Notes under the pieces: generated by a model
Database searches by the model: none
What the model saw: the letters and a program-made list of their open reading frames with translations, nothing else
What the model was told of the DNA's origin: nothing
Assembly (NCBI GenBank): GCA_019114465.1
Contig: DXFM01000046.1
Span: forward strand, 1-34,598
DNA: 34,598 nucleotides
From: Candidatus Lachnoclostridium avicola
GTDB lineage: Bacteria; Bacillota; Clostridia; Lachnospirales; Lachnospiraceae
Reading direction: 5' to 3'
Made by a program: the position numbers and the translations under genes
Part shown: positions 31,565-34,598 of the stretch, piece by piece
Layout: the number at the start of each line of letters is the position of its first letter
How positions within the stretch are numbered: the first letter of the stretch is position 1

Positions 31565-31610
31565 AATTCTTACCTCCTCAAATGTGGGGACGTATCCGTC
31601 CCCCGCAGAA

Positions 31611-31639
31611 TTGACGTTTCTGCCTGCAGATATTATAAT
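31611..31639 (+). promoter_or_regulatory. promoter of hxlR
   Basis: TTGACG (31611-31616), a 17-base spacer and TATAAT (31634-31639). The start near 31646 gives a leader of about 83 bases that contains the inverted repeat. Confidence 0.75.
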
Positions 31640-31665
31640 CATAACAAGAATGCAACAGATAACAA
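31638..31665 (-). promoter_or_regulatory. promoter of the iron-sulfur flavoprotein gene
   Basis: Minus-strand TTGTTA (plus 31660-31665), 16 bases, TATGAT (plus 31638-31643); an overlapping TATAAT is also available at 31632-31637. The -10 region overlaps that of the hxlR promoter. Confidence 0.6.
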
Positions 31666-31689
31666 GTACGCACATAAAAGTGCGATACT
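31665..31689. promoter_or_regulatory. inverted repeat, candidate HxlR operator
   Basis: AGTACGCAC (31665-31673) and GTGCGATACT (31680-31689) are inverted, with one extra base, around ATAAAA. It touches the -35 box of the flavoprotein promoter and lies about 20 bases after the hxlR start point, so one bound dimer could silence both. Confidence 0.6.
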
Positions 31690-31728
31690 AACATCAAAGA
31701 ATAATACTTACCTTAAGGAGAGTGAAAT

Positions 31729-32061
31729 ATGAGTAAAAGATGTATTTCCAACGAGTGTCTGAGCACCACCGGTTTCAGCTATACCCTGTCTCTGATCAAT
31801 GGAAAATACAAGATGATCATTCTCTACACGCTGATGGAGTTTGGCGTGGTGCGGTTTAATGAGATGAAAAAATATATTGGCGGGATTTCCTACAAAACTT
31901 TAAGCTCTACGCTGAAGGAGCTGGAGGCGGACCAGCTGGTCCACAGGGAGGAATATCCCCAGATTCCGCCGAAGGTGGAGTACAGTCTGACGGAGAGGGG
32001 GAAATCCCTGATTCCCATTCTGGACGGCATGTGCGAGTGGGGGGATAAAAACCGGCTGTAA
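31729..32061 (+). CDS. HxlR-type winged-helix regulator
   Basis: 110 residues, normal for the family. The core YTLSLINGKYKMIILYTLME, VVRFNEMKKYIGGISYKTLS, STLKELEADQLVHREEYPQI and PPKVEYSLTERGKSLIPIL is the standard HxlR winged helix with its dimerisation ends. Conserved Cys5 and Cys10 near the N terminus (KRCISNEC) could sense electrophiles or oxidants, as in relatives such as YodB and HypR, which control flavin oxidoreductases. It is divergent from such a gene here, so local regulation is likely. ATG 31729 follows AAGGAGAG. Confidence 0.9.
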   Translation: MSKRCISNECLSTTGFSYTLSLINGKYKMIILYTLMEFGVVRFNEMKKYIGGISYKTLSSTLKELEADQLVHREEYPQIPPKVEYSLTERGKSLIPILDGMCEWGDKNRL

Positions 32062-32079
32062 AAGAATGATGGAAGGGAA

Positions 32080-32108
32080 TTGACAAATACTCCCATGGGG
32101 TTTACAAT
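32080..32108 (+). promoter_or_regulatory. promoter with CsoR-like palindrome for the metal-binding protein gene
   Basis: TTGACA (32080-32085), 17 bases, TACAAT (32103-32108). The spacer contains AATACTCCCATGGGGTTT (32086-32103) with a CCCATGGG core, similar in shape to CsoR copper operators (AATACCC...GGGGGTA). A repressor bound there would block the promoter. The regulator gene is not in the window. Confidence 0.6.
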
Positions 32109-32155
32109 GACGTTGACATTAGTTATGGCTAACTTAAATGGGAGGAGGAGTCTAT

Positions 32156-32533
32156 ATGACATCGGCGATAATTCTGGCTGTGCTGGCAGTGATCTGCATC
32201 TATGGAGTGTATTCTTATGTCCACCACCTCCGCTGCGGCGGCGGGTGCTGCGGGGAGAGAGACGCGCCGGACAAAAAGGTGAAGGTGGGAGACAAAAATA
32301 AGAGCCATTATCCCTATACCGTCTATCTGAAGGTGGACGGGATGACCTGCAGCAACTGTGTGCGCCGGGTGGAAAATGGACTGAACCGCCTGGACGGTGT
32401 CTGGGCTACGGTGGAGCTGGACCGCCATCTGGCCACTGTGCGGATGAAGACCCGGATCCCGGAGGAGACGCTGAAGCAGACGGTGAAGGACAGCGGCTAT
32501 CTGGTGCTGGAGGTGTCTGAGGAGAAACCCTGA
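32156..32533 (+). CDS. membrane-anchored heavy-metal-associated (HMA) domain protein
   Basis: 125 residues. An N-terminal membrane helix (TSAIILAVLAVICIYGVYSY) is followed by a Cys-rich CGGGCC (27-32), like that of FeoB-associated small proteins, a charged linker, and a complete HMA domain (about 52-122) with the metal motif GMTCSNC (Cys65, Cys68). Such domains bind Cu(I) or other soft metals and pass them to P-type ATPases; here it is tethered to the membrane instead of fused to a pump. ATG 32156 is five bases after GGAGGAGGAG, an unusually strong site; the earlier in-frame ATG at 32138 would include it. Confidence 0.85.
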   Translation: MTSAIILAVLAVICIYGVYSYVHHLRCGGGCCGERDAPDKKVKVGDKNKSHYPYTVYLKVDGMTCSNCVRRVENGLNRLDGVWATVELDRHLATVRMKTRIPEETLKQTVKDSGYLVLEVSEEKP

Positions 32534-32577
32534 TTCTGCGTCCGCCAGGGAGCGGTGGGAAATGGGAATTTCAGAGG

Positions 32578-32614
32578 AAGAACCGCGGGAGATCTGCCCC
32601 AGCGGTTCTTTTTT
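32578..32614 (+). terminator. terminator after the HMA protein gene
   Basis: AAGAACCGC (32578-32586) pairs with GCGGTTCTT (32602-32610), running into a stretch of T to 32614. Confidence 0.85.
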
Positions 32615-32679
32615 GAATGGCGAACCGGCCAGTGCATACGATTGAGAACAAGATAATGAAAATCAATATCAAAAAATAC

Positions 32680-32708
32680 TTGCCAAACAGAACTTTTCAT
32701 GATACCAT
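32680..32708 (+). promoter_or_regulatory. candidate pflB promoter
   Basis: TTGCCA (32680-32685), 17 bases, TACCAT (32703-32708). The region to the start codon is AT-rich, unlike the genes, and includes TGTATACA next to GTGTACA (32749-32763), a possible operator. Confidence 0.5.
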
Positions 32709-32794
32709 AGATTCGGTCACAGAAGACTGTTTAATTTTTAAACTTTATTGTATACAGTGTACATATCGAAATATTTGTAAGGAGGTAAACAGAT

Positions 32795-34598
32795 ATGGTG
32801 CAGAAGGAGCAGTGGAAAGGCTTCGAGGGGAGACTCTGGAGGGAAGAGGTCAATACCAGAGATTTCATTCAGAAAAACTACAGACCCTATGACGGGGATG
32901 AATCCTTCCTGGCAGGTCCCACAGAGGCCACAAACCGGCTTTGGGGAATTCTTCAGGGACTGCAGAAGGAGGAGCGTGCCAAGGGCGGCGTGCTGGATAT
33001 GGAGACGGAGGTGGTTTCCTCCCTCACCGCTTACGGCCCCGGCTATATCAGCGAGGAGACGAAGGATCTGGAAAAGGTGGTCGGCCTTCAGACGGACAAG
33101 CCTTTAAAACGGGCGTTCATGCCCTACGGCGGCATCAAGATGGCGGAGCAGGCCTGCACCACCTATGGATATACGCCCAGTTCCGAGCTGCACAAGATCT
33201 TTACCGAATACCATAAAACCCACAACCAGGCGGTGTTTGACGCCTACACGCCGGAGATGAAGAAGGCCCGCCACAACAAGATCATCACCGGACTTCCCGA
33301 CACCTACGGCCGCGGCCGTATCGTGGGGGACTACCGGAGAGTGGCCCTGTACGGAATCGACCTGCTGCTGGAGGAGAAGGAGAAGGATCTGGCAAACTGC
33401 GGAGACGGCACCATGACTGACGACGTGATCCGTCAGAGGGAAGAGCTGGCGGAGCAGTGCCGGGCCTTAAAGGGAATGAAGGAGATGGCTGCCATCTACG
33501 GCTACGACATTTCCCAGCCGGCGAAGAATGCCAGAGAGGCGGTGCAGTGGCTTTACTTCGGTTATCTGGCGGCCATCAAGACCCAGAACGGGGCAGCCAT
33601 GAGCGTGGGCCGCATTTCCACCTTCCTGGACATCTACATTCAGAGAGACTTGGACAACGGAACTCTGACGGAGGAGGAAGCTCAGGAGCTCATTGACCAT
33701 CTGGTGATGAAGTTCCGTATGGTGAAATTTGCCAGAATTCCTTCCTACAACCAGCTGTTCTCCGGAGACCCGGTGTGGGCCACCCTGGAGGTGGGCGGCA
33801 TCGGCGTGGACGGCCGTTCTATGGTGACGAAGACGGACTACCGCTTCCTCCACACCCTGGAGAACATGGGACCGTCCCCGGAGCCCAACCTGACGGTGCT
33901 CTATTCCTCCGCCCTTCCGGAGAACTTCAAGAAGTATGCCGCCAGAATTTCCATCCGCACCAGCTCCATCCAGTATGAGAACGACGATGTGATGAAGCCG
34001 GTATGGGGTGACGATTATTCCATCTGCTGCTGCGTGTCCGCAACCCAGACGGGAAAAGAGATGCAGTTTTTCGGAGCCAGAGCCAATCTGGCAAAATGCC
34101 TGCTGTACGCCATGAACGGCGGCCGGGACATGAAGACAAAAGAGCAGGTGGGACCGGAGCTTCGCCCTATCACCTCCGAGTATCTGGACTACGATGAGGT
34201 GATCCGCAAATTTGACGTGATGATGGACTGGCTGGCCGGGCTGTACGTCAACACCCTGAACCTGATCCAGTATATGCACGACAAATATTACTACGAGGCG
34301 GCGGAGATGGCCCTGATCGACACAGATGTGAGACGGACCTTCGCCACCGGAATTGCCGGATTCTCCCATGTGGTGGACTCCTTAAGCGCCATCAAGTACG
34401 CGAAGGTCAGGACCATCCGGGATGAGGACGGAATGATCATGGACTTTGAGACGGAAGGAGACTTCCCCAGATACGGAAATGACGACGACCGGGCGGACGA
34501 CATCGCCGTGTGGCTGTTGAAGACATTCATGGAGAAGTTAAAGAAGAGACACACCTACCGCAATTCGGAGGCCACCACCTCCATCCTCACCATCACCT
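32795..34598 (+). CDS. pflB: formate C-acetyltransferase (pyruvate formate-lyase), 3' end cut off
   Basis: The frame opens at ATG 32795, nine bases after AAGGAGG, and runs 601 codons to the window end without a stop. This glycyl-radical enzyme converts pyruvate and CoA to acetyl-CoA and formate. The N-terminal block (WKGFEGRLWREEVNTRDFIQ), YGRGRIVGDYRRVALYGID, EPNLTVLYSSALPENFKKYA and the catalytic Cys pair in DYSICCCVSATQTGKEMQFF are as in known enzymes (Cys-Cys followed by Val-Ser). About 140-150 residues are missing, including the Gly radical loop; the activase gene pflA is expected just downstream but not seen. Confidence 0.97.
   Translation, partial: MVQKEQWKGFEGRLWREEVNTRDFIQKNYRPYDGDESFLAGPTEATNRLWGILQGLQKEERAKGGVLDMETEVVSSLTAYGPGYISEETKDLEKVVGLQTDKPLKRAFMPYGGIKMAEQACTTYGYTPSSELHKIFTEYHKTHNQAVFDAYTPEMKKARHNKIITGLPDTYGRGRIVGDYRRVALYGIDLLLEEKEKDLANCGDGTMTDDVIRQREELAEQCRALKGMKEMAAIYGYDISQPAKNAREAVQWLYFGYLAAIKTQNGAAMSVGRISTFLDIYIQRDLDNGTLTEEEAQELIDHLVMKFRMVKFARIPSYNQLFSGDPVWATLEVGGIGVDGRSMVTKTDYRFLHTLENMGPSPEPNLTVLYSSALPENFKKYAARISIRTSSIQYENDDVMKPVWGDDYSICCCVSATQTGKEMQFFGARANLAKCLLYAMNGGRDMKTKEQVGPELRPITSEYLDYDEVIRKFDVMMDWLAGLYVNTLNLIQYMHDKYYYEAAEMALIDTDVRRTFATGIAGFSHVVDSLSAIKYAKVRTIRDEDGMIMDFETEGDFPRYGNDDDRADDIAVWLLKTFMEKLKKRHTYRNSEATTSILTIT

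Noticed and set aside
31565..31675. Upstream extension of the iron-sulfur flavoprotein to an ATG at 31673-31675
   Set aside because: It would be translated through the gene's own promoter boxes and ribosome binding site.

Overview
The window (about 34.6 kb, GC-rich, strong AGGAGG-type ribosome binding sites, consensus sigma-A promoters with 17-base spacers) looks like the chromosome of an anaerobic Gram-positive gut Clostridium of the Lachnospiraceae type. The F-type ATP synthase operon order, DUF1836 and DUF3842 proteins, a YczE/YitT membrane protein, the rpsO-pnp pair and an anaerobic pyruvate formate-lyase all fit. I see no phage genes, transposases, CRISPR arrays, tRNAs or rRNAs.

Layout. 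1-2.9 kb: the end of a yerC/TrpR-like repressor gene and a flavodoxin (+), facing a minus-strand run of DUF1836, TspO/MBR and LysR genes. 3-9.3 kb: a complete ATP synthase operon, atpB-E-F-H-A-G-D-C, followed in the same direction by a six-helix YczE-type membrane protein and a small esterase. 10.7-19.1 kb: a consensus promoter, a 280-base structured leader with an intrinsic terminator, then a Nik/Opp-type ABC importer (lipoprotein, two permeases, two ATPases) joined to larB, larC and larE, which make the nickel-pincer nucleotide (NPN) cofactor. This reads as one nickel uptake and cofactor assembly operon. No NPN-dependent enzyme (LarA) is present in the window. A cytosolic Cu,Zn-SOD-like gene follows.

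19.7-22.5 kb: rpsO and pnp with structured leaders. 22.6-22.9 kb: a compact locus that I read as a type I toxin-antitoxin module of the Fst/par (pAD1) design. It has a 36-residue hydrophobic peptide gene, a convergent antisense RNA with its own promoter, a shared bidirectional terminator, and a direct repeat that makes the 5' end of the antisense RNA complementary to the toxin start region. This is the most interesting element here. 23.1-27.8 kb: an envelope cluster with a secreted M14 peptidase, a TPR protein, a DUF4037 nucleotidyltransferase-like protein and an L,D-transpeptidase with a Gln/Thr/Pro/Ala repeat tail.

28-34.6 kb: DUF3842 (-), an OpuC-type compatible-solute importer (+), a divergent pair of an iron-sulfur flavoprotein (apparently starting at ATA) and an HxlR regulator around an inverted repeat, a membrane-anchored heavy-metal-binding protein whose promoter carries a CsoR-like palindrome, and the first 601 codons of pyruvate formate-lyase running off the end. 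All functions come from reading the sequence; no database search was run.
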